Of a stretch of DNA of 64,000 bases, positions 30,069 through 39,718 are shown in pieces. How positions within the stretch are numbered: position 1 is the stretch's first letter; each line of letters begins with the position of its first letter. Made by a program: the position numbers and the translations under genes. Source of the stretch: Actinomycetes bacterium. GTDB lineage: Bacteria > Actinomycetota > Acidimicrobiia > Acidimicrobiales > GCA-2861595. The stretch is from positions 1-64,000 of the forward strand of contig JAHFUS010000006.1 in assembly GCA_023264975.1 (NCBI GenBank). Reading direction: 5' to 3'. Under the pieces are notes generated by a model that did no database searches, was not told the DNA's origin, and saw nothing but the letters and a program-made list of their open reading frames with translations.

Positions 30069-30265
30069 CTTCGGGGCCGGTCTCCTGCCGGTGATCGTGA
30101 AGCTGGCGGCCGTCGGCGAGTGTCGGCGGTGCCGTCTAGGGTCGCGCCGTCGTGCGTACCGGCCGCCGTCTCCAGCTGGCGGATGTGCTGCGAGCCGCCT
30201 GACGGGCGGTCACGGCGACGTCGCTCGACACCGGAATCAGGTTCCGGGCCCGGCCCGTTCCGCCG

Positions 30266-30271
30266 TAACCT
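30266..30271 (+). promoter_or_regulatory. -10 hexamer of ilvD (leaderless pattern)
   Basis: TAACCT lies six bases before the ilvD ATG, which would place the transcript start at the start codon. The 209-bp gap before it also holds a perfect hairpin CCGGAA-TCAGG-TTCCGG (30231-30247) and a weak 16-codon ORF at 30152. Confidence 0.5.
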
Positions 30272-30277
30272 CGGGCC

Positions 30278-31969
30278 ATGACGGCTGACAACCGACCTCG
30301 CTCGCGCGAGGTCACCGAAGGGTTCGAGCGGGCACCGGCGCGGGCGATGCTGCGGGCGATCGGCATGACCGACGCCGACTTCGACAAGCCGCAGGTCGGC
30401 GTGGCGTCGTCGTGGAACGAGGTCACCCCGTGCAACATGCCGTTGGCCGCCCTGGCCCAGCGGGCCAAGGACGGCGTGCGCACCGCCGGGGGCTTCCCGA
30501 TCGAGTTCGTCACCATCGCCGTCAGCGACGGCATCTCCATGGGCCACGAGGGCATGCGGGCGTCCCTGGTGAGCCGGGAGGTCATCGCCGATTCGGTGGA
30601 GACCGTGATGCACGCCGAGCGCTTCGACGGCATGGTGTGCCTGGCCGGGTGCGACAAGTCGCTGCCCGGCATGCTCATGGCGTCGGCCCGGCTGAACCTG
30701 CCGGCGGTCTTCCTCTACGGCGGGTCGATCCTTCCCGGGCGCATCCCGGGCGACCCGGCCGAGCGCAACCTCGACATCGTCAGCGTGTTCGAGGCGGTGG
30801 GCGCCCGCGCCGCCGGAACGCTCACCGACGAGGAGCTGTCGCTGATCGAGCGCCACGCCTGCCCCACGATCGGAAGCTGCGCCGGCATGTTCACGGCCAA
30901 CACCATGGCGGCGGTGGGGGAGGCCCTGGGCATGTCGCTGCCGGGCAGCGCGTCGCCGTCCGCCGTCGACCCCCGGCGCGACGACGCCGCCCGCCGGTCC
31001 GGGGAGGCGGTGCTCGGCTTGTTGAACGCCGGCATCCGGCCCCGCCAGATCCTGACCAGGGAGGCGTTCGAGAACGCCATCGCAGTGGTCATGGCCCTGG
31101 GCGGTTCCACCAACGCGGTGCTGCACCTGCTGGCCATCGCCAGCGAGGCCCGGGTCGAACTCACCCTCGACGACTTCAACCGGGTCGGCCGGCGCACCCC
31201 CCACATCGCCGACACCAAGCCCCACGGCCGCTACCACATGGTCGACATCGACCGGGTGGGCGGCGTGCCGGTCGTGCTGCGCGAACTGCTCGACGCCGGT
31301 CTGATCCACGGCGACTGCCTCACCGTCACCGGCCGCACGATGGCCGAGAATCTGGCCGACCTCGACCCGGCCGGTCCCGACGGCTCGGTCATCCACCCAC
31401 TGTCGAACCCCATTCACGTCGACGGCGGCATCGCCGTCCTGTCCGGCTCCCTCGCGCCGAAGGGGGCGGTGGTCAAGGTCGCCGGCCTCGACGTCGCCCG
31501 CTTCGACGGTCCGGCCCGCGTATTCGACGGTGAGCAGGCCGCCCTCGACGCCGTGCTCGCCGGCGGCATCGAGCCCGGCTGCGTGGTCGTCATCCGCTAC
31601 GAGGGGCCCAAGGGCGGGCCCGGGATGCGCGAGATGTTGGCCGTCACCGGCGCCATGAAGGGGGTGGGCCGGGGTGGCGACTGTGCGCTGCTCACCGACG
31701 GCCGCTTCTCCGGCGGCACCCACGGATTCTGCATCGGCCATGTCGCCCCCGAGGCGGTGGACGGCGGCCCCATCGCCTTCGTGCGTGACGGGGACCGCAT
31801 CGTCATCGACGTCACTGCCCGCACCATCGACCTCCTGGTCGACGAGGCCGAGCTGGTCGTGCGCCGGGGCGAGTGGAAACTGCCGGAGCCCCGTTACACC
31901 ACCGGCGTCCTTGCCAAGTTCGCCAGGCTGGTGACGGGGGCCGAGCGGGGGGCCGTCACCGAGCCGTAG
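30278..31969 (+). CDS. ilvD: Dihydroxy-acid dehydratase
   Basis: 563 residues, usual length. The Fe-S cluster cysteines are visible in [21 protein letters not shown] and [14 protein letters not shown], and the substrate region in [14 protein letters not shown] and [10 protein letters not shown]. It dehydrates the dihydroxy acids made by IlvC to the keto acids for Ile and Val. It is monocistronic with its own apparent leaderless promoter and precedes the attenuated ilvBNC operon. Confidence 0.97.
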   Translation: MTADNRPRSREVTEGFERAPARAMLRAIGMTDADFDKPQVGVASSWNEVTPCNMPLAALAQRAKDGVRTAGGFPIEFVTIAVSDGISMGHEGMRASLVSREVIADSVETVMHAERFDGMVCLAGCDKSLPGMLMASARLNLPAVFLYGGSILPGRIPGDPAERNLDIVSVFEAVGARAAGTLTDEELSLIERHACPTIGSCAGMFTANTMAAVGEALGMSLPGSASPSAVDPRRDDAARRSGEAVLGLLNAGIRPRQILTREAFENAIAVVMALGGSTNAVLHLLAIASEARVELTLDDFNRVGRRTPHIADTKPHGRYHMVDIDRVGGVPVVLRELLDAGLIHGDCLTVTGRTMAENLADLDPAGPDGSVIHPLSNPIHVDGGIAVLSGSLAPKGAVVKVAGLDVARFDGPARVFDGEQAALDAVLAGGIEPGCVVVIRYEGPKGGPGMREMLAVTGAMKGVGRGGDCALLTDGRFSGGTHGFCIGHVAPEAVDGGPIAFVRDGDRIVIDVTARTIDLLVDEAELVVRRGEWKLPEPRYTTGVLAKFARLVTGAERGAVTEP

Positions 31970-32089
31970 GAACCGCGGCTTCGCTGCCGTCTCGTCCGCC
32001 GCGTGGCGATCAGCGGGGCGCTGACCGGTCGGCGGCGGACAGGGGCCTGACGCCCTTGCTTGCCGTTGTGCGTGCGGAGGTGCAACACT

Positions 32090-32131
32090 GTGAGCACTGT
32101 GACCGCGACCCGAATCCTCGTAGCCACCTAA
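32090..32131 (+). CDS. ilvBNC leader peptide ([13 protein letters not shown])
   Basis: GTG 32090 opens a 13-codon ORF with consecutive Ile-Leu-Val codons (ATC CTC GTA) five codons before TAA. GGAGG sits nine bases upstream. A second in-frame GTG (32099) lies nine bases after AACACT and would give [10 protein letters not shown], matching the Met-Thr-Ala start of the two other leaders in this window. Ribosome stalling at scarce Ile, Leu or Val tRNA would control the hairpins that follow. Confidence 0.88.
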   Translation: MSTVTATRILVAT

Positions 32132-32185
32132 CGCACGCCGTCCCTCTGCGCGTGCGTCACGACCTCCCAGCCGGGAGGTCGTTTT
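32131..32185 (+). terminator. ilvBNC attenuator: pause hairpin and intrinsic terminator
   Basis: The leader stop codon abuts an 8-bp hairpin (ACGCACGC 32131-32138 with GCGTGCGT 32150-32157). Three bases later a 9-bp stem CGACCTCCC-AGCC-GGGAGGTCG (32160-32181) is followed by TTTT, a classical intrinsic terminator 50 bases before ilvB. Together with the leader peptide this forms a transcription attenuator. Confidence 0.88.
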
Positions 32186-32235
32186 CGTTCCCGACCACAA
32201 ACGCTCCGTCACTCCCGACACAGAAGGCGCACACC

Positions 32236-33963
32236 ATGAAGCTGACCGGGGCCCAGGCCCTCATCAAGAGCCTCGAGATGGAAGGGGTGGAGGTCATGTT
32301 CGGCCTCCCGGGCGGGGCCATACTCCCCGTCTACGACCCCATCATCGACTCCACCATCCGCCACATCCTCGTGCGCCACGAGCAGGGCGCCGGCCACATG
32401 GCTGAGGGCTACGCCCACGTCACCGGCCGCCCCGGCGTGGCCATCGTGACGAGCGGGCCGGCGGCCACCAACATCGTCACGCCCCTGTGCGACGCCTACA
32501 TGGACTCGATCCCTCTCGTCGTGATCACCGGTCAGGTGCCGTCGGCCGCCATCGGCAGCGACGCGTTCCAGGAGTGCGACACCACCGGGATCACCATGTC
32601 GGTCACCAAGCACAACTGGCTGGTGATGGACGCCCAGGACATCCCCCGCATCGTGCGTGAGGCGTTCCACATCGCCACGACGGGGCGGCCGGGGCCCGTG
32701 CTCATCGACGTCCCCAAGGACGTGAGCATGCAGATGATGGACTGGTACTGGCCGAACAGCGTCGACCTGCCGGGGTACAAGCCGACCACGGTCGGCCACC
32801 CCCGGATGATCAAGGAGGCGGCCCGCTTCATCAGCGAGAGCCGCCGCCCGGTGATCTACGCCGGCGGCGGCATCTTGAAGGCCCGGGCGGCGGAGGCGCT
32901 GCGCACGCTGGCCGAGATGACGGGGATCCCCGTCGTCACCACACTCATGGCCAGGGGAGCCTTCCCCGACCGCCACGAGCTGTGCCTCGGCATGCCCGGC
33001 ATGCACGGCAACTACACGGCGGTCACCGCCATGCAGAAGTCCGACCTCCTGATCGCCCTGGGGTCGCGGTTCGACGACCGGGTCACCGGCAAGGTCCCGT
33101 CGTTCGCCCCCGAGGCGAAGATCATCCACGTCGACATCGACCCGGCCGAACTGGGCAAGGTGCGCCGGCCCGACGTGCCCATCGTGGGCGACTGCCGCCA
33201 GGTCATCCAGGAGCTGGTGAAGGCGATCGAGGCCATGGGCGGCGCCGATTCGCAGCCCGACCGCACGGAGTGGATGGCCCAGTTGCGCCAGTGGCAGAAG
33301 GAGTTCCCGCTCCACTACGAGCAGTCGTTCGACGAGGGTGGGGCGCTCAAGCCGCAGTACGTCATCGAGCAGCTGCGCGACGCCACGCCCGACGACTGCA
33401 TCGTTGTGTCCGGCGTGGGCCAGCACCAGATGTGGACCTCGCAGCACTGGAAGTTCGACTACCCCTACACCTGGGTCAACTCCGGCGGCCTCGGCACCAT
33501 GGGCTTCGCGGTGCCGGCGGCCATCGGGGCCAAGGCCGGCATGCCCGACCGCATGGTGTGGGCCGTCGACGGCGACGGCTGCTTCCAGATGACCGCCCAG
33601 GAGCTGGTGACGGCGGCGGCGGAGCGGATTCCCGTCAAGATCGCCATCTTGAACAACGCCTACCTTGGCATGGTGCGCCAGTGGCAGGAGATGTTCTACG
33701 AGGAGCGCTATTCCGAGGTGTACCTGTCGCCCGACCTCCCGGACTACGTGAAGTGGGCCGAGGCCATGGGATGTGTCGGCCTGCGGGTCGAGCGGCCCGA
33801 AGAGGTCCTGCCGGCCATCGAGAAGGCCAACTCGATCGACGACCGCCCCGTGGTCATCGACTTCCGCACCGACTCGTCCGAGAAGGTGTACCCGATGGTG
33901 GCCGCCGGCCACTCCAACGACGACATCATCGTCGACCCCGCCCACGGCGAGGGCGGCCGATGA
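32236..33963 (+). CDS. ilvB: Acetolactate synthase large subunit
   Basis: 575 residues from ATG 32236. It begins [20 protein letters not shown]; the ThDP-activating Glu is in [15 protein letters not shown] and the ThDP-binding motif is VDGDGCFQM with [14 protein letters not shown] downstream. It makes acetolactate and acetohydroxybutyrate, the first common step to Val, Leu and Ile. Transcription passes through the attenuator. It overlaps ilvN by ATGA. Confidence 0.97.
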   Translation: MKLTGAQALIKSLEMEGVEVMFGLPGGAILPVYDPIIDSTIRHILVRHEQGAGHMAEGYAHVTGRPGVAIVTSGPAATNIVTPLCDAYMDSIPLVVITGQVPSAAIGSDAFQECDTTGITMSVTKHNWLVMDAQDIPRIVREAFHIATTGRPGPVLIDVPKDVSMQMMDWYWPNSVDLPGYKPTTVGHPRMIKEAARFISESRRPVIYAGGGILKARAAEALRTLAEMTGIPVVTTLMARGAFPDRHELCLGMPGMHGNYTAVTAMQKSDLLIALGSRFDDRVTGKVPSFAPEAKIIHVDIDPAELGKVRRPDVPIVGDCRQVIQELVKAIEAMGGADSQPDRTEWMAQLRQWQKEFPLHYEQSFDEGGALKPQYVIEQLRDATPDDCIVVSGVGQHQMWTSQHWKFDYPYTWVNSGGLGTMGFAVPAAIGAKAGMPDRMVWAVDGDGCFQMTAQELVTAAAERIPVKIAILNNAYLGMVRQWQEMFYEERYSEVYLSPDLPDYVKWAEAMGCVGLRVERPEEVLPAIEKANSIDDRPVVIDFRTDSSEKVYPMVAAGHSNDDIIVDPAHGEGGR

Positions 33964-34505
33964 GCCCGTCCGCAGCGACGCCGGCCCACCACACCCTGTC
34001 GGTCCTGGTCGAGAACAAGGCGGGTGTTCTCACCCGTATCGCCGGTTTGTTCGCCCGCCGCGGGTTCAACATCTATTCGCTGGCAGTGGCGCCCACCGAC
34101 GACGAACGGTTCAGCCGCATCACCATCGTGGTCGACGTCGAGTCTAAGCCCCTCGAACAGATCACCAAGCAGCTGTTCAAGCTGATCAACGTGGTGAAGA
34201 TCAACGAGCTGGACCCCGACGAGTCGGTGGAGCGCGAGCTCGTCCTCTGCTCGGTCCGGGCCGGCGCCGGCGGCACCCGGGGCCAGGTCATCGAGCTCGT
34301 GCAGGTGTTCGAGGGGAAGATCGTCGACGTCGGCCCCGACCAGCTCACCGTGATGATGGCGGGCACGCCGGCCAAGGTCGACGACTTCGAGGAACTGATG
34401 CGGCCGTACGGGATCATCGAACTACAGCGCACCGGCCGGGTGGCGCTGCCCAAGTTGGAGCGGCAGGCACCGCGCCTGCGCAGCGTGAGTGGAAAGGTGG
34501 GCTGA
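33960..34505 (+). CDS. ilvN: Acetolactate synthase small (regulatory) subunit
   Basis: 181 residues. An N-terminal ACT domain ([38 protein letters not shown]) binds valine for feedback inhibition, and a second ACT-like domain follows ([20 protein letters not shown]). Start overlaps the ilvB stop; ilvC begins three bases after its stop. Confidence 0.96.
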   Translation: MSPSAATPAHHTLSVLVENKAGVLTRIAGLFARRGFNIYSLAVAPTDDERFSRITIVVDVESKPLEQITKQLFKLINVVKINELDPDESVERELVLCSVRAGAGGTRGQVIELVQVFEGKIVDVGPDQLTVMMAGTPAKVDDFEELMRPYGIIELQRTGRVALPKLERQAPRLRSVSGKVG

Positions 34506-34508
34506 CCC

Positions 34509-35537
34509 ATGGTCGCCAAGATCTCCTACGAGAACGACGCCGATGCAGGGCTGGTCGGCAGCCGCAAGGTCGCCGTCATCGGCTACGGGTCGCAGGGCCA
34601 CGCACATGCCCTGAACCTGAAGGACTCGGGCATCGACGTGCGCGTCGGCCTGCGCGAGGGCTCGTCGTCGTGGGCCAAGGCGGAGGCCGCCGGCCTGTCG
34701 GTTCGCACGGTGGCGGACGCCACGGCCGAGTCGGACCTGGTGATGATCCTGCTGCCCGACACCGAGCAGAAGTCGGTGTACGACGAGTCGATCGCCCCCA
34801 ACCTCTCCGAGGGCGACGCCATCTTCTTCGCCCACGGCTTCAACATCCGCTTCAACCTCATCACGCCCCCGCCGGGCGTCGACTCGGCCATGGTCGCCCC
34901 CAAGGGCCCCGGCCATCTGGTGCGGCGCACCTACACCGAGGGCGGCGGCGTGCCGGCGCTCATCGCCGTCTCCCAGGACGCCTCCGGCAAGGCCCGCGAC
35001 CTGGCCCTGTCCTACGCCCACGCCATCGGCGCCACCCGGGCCGGCGTGCTGGAGACCACCTTCGACGAGGAGACCGAGACCGACCTGTTCGGCGAGCAGG
35101 TCGTGTTGTGCGGGGGTCTCACGGCGCTGGTGATGGCCGGCTACGAGACCCTGGTGGACGCCGGGTACCAACCGGAGTCCGCCTACTTCGAGTGCCTCCA
35201 CGAGCTCAAGCTCATCGTCGACCTCATGTACGAGAACGGCATCGCCGGCATGCGCTTCTCCATCTCCGACACCGCCGAGTACGGCGACGTGACCCGGGGC
35301 CCGAGGATCATCAACGACGGCGTGAAGGCGGAGATGCGCAAGATCCTGGACGAGATTCGCAGCGGCAGGTTCGCCGAGGAGTGGATCGCCGAGAACAAGG
35401 CAGGCCGCCCCAATTTCGAGGCCTTGCGCGCCGCCGGCAAGGACCACCCCATCGAGAAGGTCGGCGCCGAGCTCCGCGCCATGATGCCCTTCATCTCCGC
35501 CGGCAAAGTGCGCCCCCAGGACGTCAGCGGCGGCTAA
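34509..35537 (+). CDS. ilvC: Ketol-acid reductoisomerase, class I
   Basis: 342 residues. The NADPH site [19 protein letters not shown] is followed by [24 protein letters not shown] and the Mg-binding [13 protein letters not shown]; the C-terminal knotted domain contains [15 protein letters not shown] and SDTAEYG. It converts acetolactates to dihydroxy acids. Last gene of the attenuated ilvBNC operon; a strong palindrome begins 34 bp after its stop. Confidence 0.97.
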   Translation: MVAKISYENDADAGLVGSRKVAVIGYGSQGHAHALNLKDSGIDVRVGLREGSSSWAKAEAAGLSVRTVADATAESDLVMILLPDTEQKSVYDESIAPNLSEGDAIFFAHGFNIRFNLITPPPGVDSAMVAPKGPGHLVRRTYTEGGGVPALIAVSQDASGKARDLALSYAHAIGATRAGVLETTFDEETETDLFGEQVVLCGGLTALVMAGYETLVDAGYQPESAYFECLHELKLIVDLMYENGIAGMRFSISDTAEYGDVTRGPRIINDGVKAEMRKILDEIRSGRFAEEWIAENKAGRPNFEALRAAGKDHPIEKVGAELRAMMPFISAGKVRPQDVSGG

Positions 35538-35570
35538 CCTCCCCTGCAGGTCCACCTCTTCCCCCGATTC

Positions 35571-35619
35571 GCTTTCGAGTAAATAGGGTGTCATTGTGAC
35601 ACCCTATTTACTCGAAAGC
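35571..35619. repeat. Palindromic element copy 1
   Basis: Perfect 23-bp arms (35571-35593 and 35597-35619) around TTG. The core is CGAGTAAATAGGGTGTCA and its complement. It lies between ilvC and the AbiEi-like gene, both on the plus strand, and could terminate ilvBNC. Three more copies occur at 36552, 51807 and 54545. Confidence 0.95.
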
Positions 35620-35648
35620 CGTGAGAACGCCTCGGATGAGGAGCGATC

Positions 35649-36566
35649 ATGGTGGACGAAGCTGTGGCTGAACTTGCACGTCGGCAGTACGGAGTCTTCT
35701 CGAGACGGCAGGTGCTGGCCGTCGGCGTGACTGCAACGGTGATGACCGGCCGATTGCGCGCTGGTCGTTGGCTGCAGATCGCGCCCGGCGTGTACTCGCT
35801 GCCGGGCATCCCACCCTCATGGCGGCGGTCGCTGATGGCCGCCTGCCTGGAAGCAGGCCCGGGGGCGGTGGTGTCGCACGAGGCGGCTGCCGCCCTGCAC
35901 TGGTTCGCCACCTTCACGTCCGGGCCGGTCGTGGTCACGCTGGCACACGGGGACCACCAGCAGCTGCGGCTCGGCAGACTTCGCCAGTCCACTGACCTCC
36001 AGTCCCACCACTGCACGACGATCGACGGCCTCCCGGTCACGACGGCGGCCCGCACGCTCGTGGATCTGGCCGCGGTGGTCCGGCCGGGGCGGTTACGCAT
36101 CGTCGTGGAGGACGCGTTGGCGGCGCGGGCGTGCCGTCTGGAGGACGTGAGCGGGTGCCACCAGGAGTTGCGCCGGCCCGGCAAGCGTGGGATGGCGTGC
36201 CTGGCCCTTGTCCTCGGTGCGCTCGGCCCTGGCCGCGTCCCGTCACCGTCGGTGCTCGAGCGACGATTTCGTGAGGTCCTGCGCAAGGGCGGACTTCCTG
36301 CGCCGGTACGTGAGCATGCACTGCCGTGGCGCTCGGACGTCGAGGGCCGGGTCGACTTCGCCTACCCGGCGGCCAAGGTCCTCATCGAGGCGGACAGTAG
36401 GCGCTGGCACACCCGCGACCGGGACTTCGAAGTCGATCGGCGGCGCGACCGGGAGGCGCAGCTCGCCGGATGGGACGTCTACCGGTTCACCTGGCATGAC
36501 CTGCGCACCGACCCGGAGGACGTGGTAACCACCGTCCGCCGTGGCCTCGCTCTTTCGAGTAAATAG
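35649..36566 (+). CDS. AbiEi-like N-terminal domain with DUF559 nuclease-like domain
   Basis: 305 residues from ATG 35649 with AGGAG upstream. The N-terminal winged-helix part (QYGVFSRRQVLAVGVTATVM, RLRAGRWLQIAPGVYSLPG) resembles AbiEi-type antitoxins of type IV systems. The C-terminal part (GRVDFAYPAAKVLIEADS, RRWHTRDRDFEVDRRRD, GWDVYRFTWHDL) is a Vsr/DUF559 PD-(D/E)XK-like domain. Such fused genes are frequent solitary genes in actinobacteria; biochemical role unknown. No AbiEii toxin is adjacent. The gene is bracketed by two palindrome copies, and its last codons SSK and TAG are made by the second, as in a cassette. Confidence 0.75.
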   Translation: MVDEAVAELARRQYGVFSRRQVLAVGVTATVMTGRLRAGRWLQIAPGVYSLPGIPPSWRRSLMAACLEAGPGAVVSHEAAAALHWFATFTSGPVVVTLAHGDHQQLRLGRLRQSTDLQSHHCTTIDGLPVTTAARTLVDLAAVVRPGRLRIVVEDALAARACRLEDVSGCHQELRRPGKRGMACLALVLGALGPGRVPSPSVLERRFREVLRKGGLPAPVREHALPWRSDVEGRVDFAYPAAKVLIEADSRRWHTRDRDFEVDRRRDREAQLAGWDVYRFTWHDLRTDPEDVVTTVRRGLALSSK

Positions 36567-36598
36567 GGTGTCATTTTGACACCCTATTTACTCGGGAG
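36552..36598. repeat. Palindromic element copy 2
   Basis: Core arms 36556-36573 and 36577-36594 are perfect (18 bp) around TTT; four more outer pairs form with two G-T wobbles. The left arm supplies the TAG stop of the AbiEi-like gene, and the right arm ends four bases before the serC stop, so it lies exactly between convergent genes. Confidence 0.95.
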
Positions 36599-36601
36599 CG
36601 G

Positions 36602-37738
36602 TCAGGACAGGGCGGCGATGACGTGGTCGACGCAGCGGGTGAGGGCGGCGACGTCTTCGGGGTCGATGGCGGGGAACATGGCGAGGCGGAGCTGGTTGCG
36701 GCCGAGCTTGCGGTAGGGCTCGGTGTCGAGGATGCCGTTGGCCCGCAGGGCCTTGGTGACGGCGGTGGCGTCGATGGAGGCGTCGAGGTCGATGGTGCCG
36801 ACCACGTGGCTGCGCTCGGCCGGTTTGGCCACGAAGGGCGAGGCGTAGGGGGACGACTCGGCCCAGCCGTAGAGGTACTCGGCCGAGCGGTCGCAGCGGG
36901 AAGCGGCCCACTCGAGCCCGCCGTTGGCGAGCATCCACTCGACCTGGTCGGCGAACAGGAACAGGGTGGCGAGCGCCGGCGTGTTGTAGGTCTGGTCGAG
37001 GCGGGAGTTCTCGAGGGCGATGTGCAGGTCGAGCGAGGCGGGCACCCAGCGGCCAGCCCGGTGCAGGTTCTCCACCCGGTCCACGGCGGCGGGGGACAGG
37101 AGCGCCACCCACAGGCCACCGTCCGAGGCGAAGCACTTCTGGGGGGCGAAGTAGTAGGCGTCGGTCTGGCCGGCGTCGACGCGCAGGCCGCCGGCGGCGG
37201 AGGTGGCGTCGACGGCCACCAGCGACCCCGCGGGCGCCGCTTCCGGGCGGGCGATGGGCATGGCCACGCCGGTAGACGTCTCGTTGTGGGTGAGGGCGTA
37301 CAGGTCGACGTCGGCCCGGGCCTCGGGGAGCGGGTGGGTGCCCGGGGACGACTCGATGACCTCGGGCGCATCCAGGTGGGGTGCGGCGCCGGCGGCGGCG
37401 GCGAACTTGGAGGAGAACTCCCCGAACACCAGGTGCTGGCTGCGCCGGCCGACGAGGCAGAACGTGGCGACGTCCCAGAAGCAGGTTGCACCGCCGTTGC
37501 CGAGCACGACCTCGTAGCCGTCGGGCAGGTCGAAGAGGGTGGACAGGCCCTTCCGCAGGCGCCCGACGACGGACCGTACGCCGGCCTGGCGGTGGCTCGT
37601 GCCGAGGAATCCGGGGGCGGCGGCGGCCAGCGCCGAGACGGCTTCGGGCCGGACCTTGGACGGGCCGCACCCGAACCTCCCGTCGGCGGGGAGGAGTGAT
37701 GTCGGGATGCGGATGTCGGCTGGGGACTGGGTGCTCAC
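36602..37738 (-). CDS. serC: Phosphoserine transaminase
   Basis: 378 residues from GTG 37738; an upstream in-frame codon at 37774 would run into the divergent aminotransferase and is less likely. It has FGCGPSKVRPEAV, GTSHRQAGVRSVVG, LTHNETSTGVAMP and the PLP Lys in YFAPQKCFASDGGLW, the actinobacterial type of SerC. It converts 3-phosphohydroxypyruvate, the product of SerA encoded nearby, to phosphoserine. Convergent with the AbiEi-like gene across palindrome copy 2. Confidence 0.93.
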   Translation of the reverse strand: MSTQSPADIRIPTSLLPADGRFGCGPSKVRPEAVSALAAAAPGFLGTSHRQAGVRSVVGRLRKGLSTLFDLPDGYEVVLGNGGATCFWDVATFCLVGRRSQHLVFGEFSSKFAAAAGAAPHLDAPEVIESSPGTHPLPEARADVDLYALTHNETSTGVAMPIARPEAAPAGSLVAVDATSAAGGLRVDAGQTDAYYFAPQKCFASDGGLWVALLSPAAVDRVENLHRAGRWVPASLDLHIALENSRLDQTYNTPALATLFLFADQVEWMLANGGLEWAASRCDRSAEYLYGWAESSPYASPFVAKPAERSHVVGTIDLDASIDATAVTKALRANGILDTEPYRKLGRNQLRLAMFPAIDPEDVAALTRCVDHVIAALS

Positions 37739-37755
37739 TGTGACAGCATGGCCCC

Positions 37756-38949
37756 ATGGGACGCATTTCCGCACGTGTGGCTGCCGTCACCGAGTCCGCC
37801 ACCCTTGCCATCGACGCCAAGGCGAAGGCCCTCAAGGCAGCCGGTGAGGACGTCATCGGGTTCGGCGCCGGGGAGCCCGACTTCCCCACGCCCGCCCACA
37901 TCGTCGACGCCGCCGCCGAGGCATGCAGGGACCCGAAGAACCACCGCTACACGCCCGCCGCCGGCCTGCCCGAGCTGCGCCAGGCGGTGGCCGACAAGAC
38001 TAGGCGGGACTCCGGCCTAGAGGTGAAGGCCGACCAGGTCCTCGTCACCAACGGGGGCAAGCACGCCGTCTACAACACCTTCGCCACCCTTCTAGACGAG
38101 GGCGACGAGGTCCTCCTGCCCGCCCCGTACTGGACCACCTACCCCGAGGCCGTCGCCCTGTCGGGTGGGGTGAGCGTGGTGGTGCCCACCGACGAGACAA
38201 CGGGATTCCGGGCCACCGTCGACCAGCTGGAGGCGGCCCTCACCGACCGCACCAAGGTCCTCCTGTTCGTGTCACCGTCGAACCCGACGGGCGCCGTGTA
38301 CAGCAGGGCCGAGATCGAGGCCGTCGGCCGGTGGGCGGCCGAGCACGACCTGTGGGTGGTCACCGACGAGATCTACGAGCACCTCGTCTACGGCGACACC
38401 GAGCACCACTCGATGCCGGTCGTCGTTCCCGAGCTGACCGACCGCTGCGTGGTGGTGAACGGCGTGGCCAAGACCTACGCCATGACCGGCTGGAGGGTGG
38501 GGTGGATGGTCGGGCCGGCCGACGTCATCGCGGCATCCGCCAACCTCCAGTCCCACGCCACGTCCAACGTGGCCAACGTCTCGCAGCGGGCCGCACTGGC
38601 GGCGGTGACCGGCGACCTGTCCGCCGTCGACGAGATGCGCGCCATCTACGACCGCCGGCGCCGCAAGATGCTCGAGATGCTCCTGGACATCCCCGGCGTC
38701 GAGTGTGCCGAGCCGCAGGGGGCGTTCTACGCCTTCCCGTCCTTCAAGGGCACCCTCGGGCGCGACATCGGCGGCCGAACGCCCCGGTCCACCCTCGAGC
38801 TGGCCGAGGTCATCCTCGACGAGGCCAAGGTGGCCCTGGTGCCGGGCGAGGCGTTCGGCGCCCCCGGCTACATGCGCCTCTCCTACGCCCTGGGTGACGA
38901 CGACCTCGTCGAAGGCGTCACCCGGGTCGCCAAGCTCCTCGCCGGTTAG
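37756..38949 (+). CDS. aspC: Aspartate aminotransferase-like PLP enzyme
   Basis: 397 residues. Class I aminotransferase of the AspB/type Ib kind: [21 protein letters not shown]-type substrate loop ([13 protein letters not shown]), [13 protein letters not shown], and the PLP Lys in [16 protein letters not shown]. It transfers amino groups between aspartate and 2-oxoglutarate; some relatives also act on prephenate. Divergent from serC with a 17-bp gap. Confidence 0.9.
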   Translation: MGRISARVAAVTESATLAIDAKAKALKAAGEDVIGFGAGEPDFPTPAHIVDAAAEACRDPKNHRYTPAAGLPELRQAVADKTRRDSGLEVKADQVLVTNGGKHAVYNTFATLLDEGDEVLLPAPYWTTYPEAVALSGGVSVVVPTDETTGFRATVDQLEAALTDRTKVLLFVSPSNPTGAVYSRAEIEAVGRWAAEHDLWVVTDEIYEHLVYGDTEHHSMPVVVPELTDRCVVVNGVAKTYAMTGWRVGWMVGPADVIAASANLQSHATSNVANVSQRAALAAVTGDLSAVDEMRAIYDRRRRKMLEMLLDIPGVECAEPQGAFYAFPSFKGTLGRDIGGRTPRSTLELAEVILDEAKVALVPGEAFGAPGYMRLSYALGDDDLVEGVTRVAKLLAG

Positions 38950-38953
38950 ACGG

Positions 38954-39718
38954 ATGGCGAGCGGCAAGGGCAAGGGCAAGAAGCGTCCCCCCGCCAAGCG
39001 GCCCCCCGCCGCCAGGGCCCAGGGAACGAGGCCCCCGGCGACCACCGGCACGGCCGGCGACGGCAGCGCCCCCATCGCCACCACGCCGGCGGCCGGCACG
39101 CCGCAGCCGGCCAAGGTCAAGGCCACACGGGCCGAGCGCCTGGAGGCGGCCCGCCGGGCCCGCCAGCGCAAGGCATTACTCACCCGGGCCGGCATCGCCG
39201 GCGCCGTGGCTCTCCTGGTCCTCATCGTGGCCGTCGTGGTCGTCAACGACAAGAAGGACGCCAAGGCGGACCAGGCCCGGCTGACGGCCGGCTCGTGCAC
39301 TTACGACACCAGGTCCGACCGGACCGACCCGGCGCCCGGCAACCATGTGCCGCCCGCTTCGTACAAGGTGGACCCGCCGGCGGGCGGCAACCACGACCCC
39401 TCCCCGCCGGGAGCCGGCCTCTACGACAAAGCGGACCAGTCCCCGCCCACCGACGCCCGGCTCGTGCACTCGCTCGAGCACGGCTTCGTGGTGCTGTGGC
39501 ACCGCCCGGACCTGGACGAGGCCGACCTGGACGCCATCCACGGCGTGTTCGACGACCACAGCGACGACGTGATCGTGGTGCGGCGGGCGTCGCTCAAGGG
39601 CAAGGTTGTCGCCACCTCATGGGGGCGGCGCCTACTGTGCGGGGAGGTCGAGCCGGCACGCCTGAGCGAGTTCGTGGACCTGTACAAGAACAAGTCCCCG
39701 GAAGGCGGAATCCGTTGA
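38954..39718 (+). CDS. DUF3105 membrane-anchored protein
   Basis: 254 residues. A basic, Lys/Pro/Ala-rich N-terminus (SGKGKGKKRPPAKRPPA) is followed by one transmembrane helix (AGIAGAVALLVLIVAVVVV) and a DUF3105 domain (YKVDPPAGGNHDPSPPGAG, LVHSLEHGFVVLWHRPD). The conserved His-rich core of DUF3105 suggests metal binding, but the function is unknown. Its stop shares a base with the serA start (TGATG). Confidence 0.85.
   Translation: MASGKGKGKKRPPAKRPPAARAQGTRPPATTGTAGDGSAPIATTPAAGTPQPAKVKATRAERLEAARRARQRKALLTRAGIAGAVALLVLIVAVVVVNDKKDAKADQARLTAGSCTYDTRSDRTDPAPGNHVPPASYKVDPPAGGNHDPSPPGAGLYDKADQSPPTDARLVHSLEHGFVVLWHRPDLDEADLDAIHGVFDDHSDDVIVVRRASLKGKVVATSWGRRLLCGEVEPARLSEFVDLYKNKSPEGGIR

Noticed and set aside
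30152..30202. 16-codon ORF (MRTGRRLQLADVLRAA) after TAGGGT, as a fourth leader peptide before ilvD
   Set aside because: No run of Ile, Leu or Val codons, no terminator with T-run after it, and ilvD has its own -10 box six bases from its ATG.
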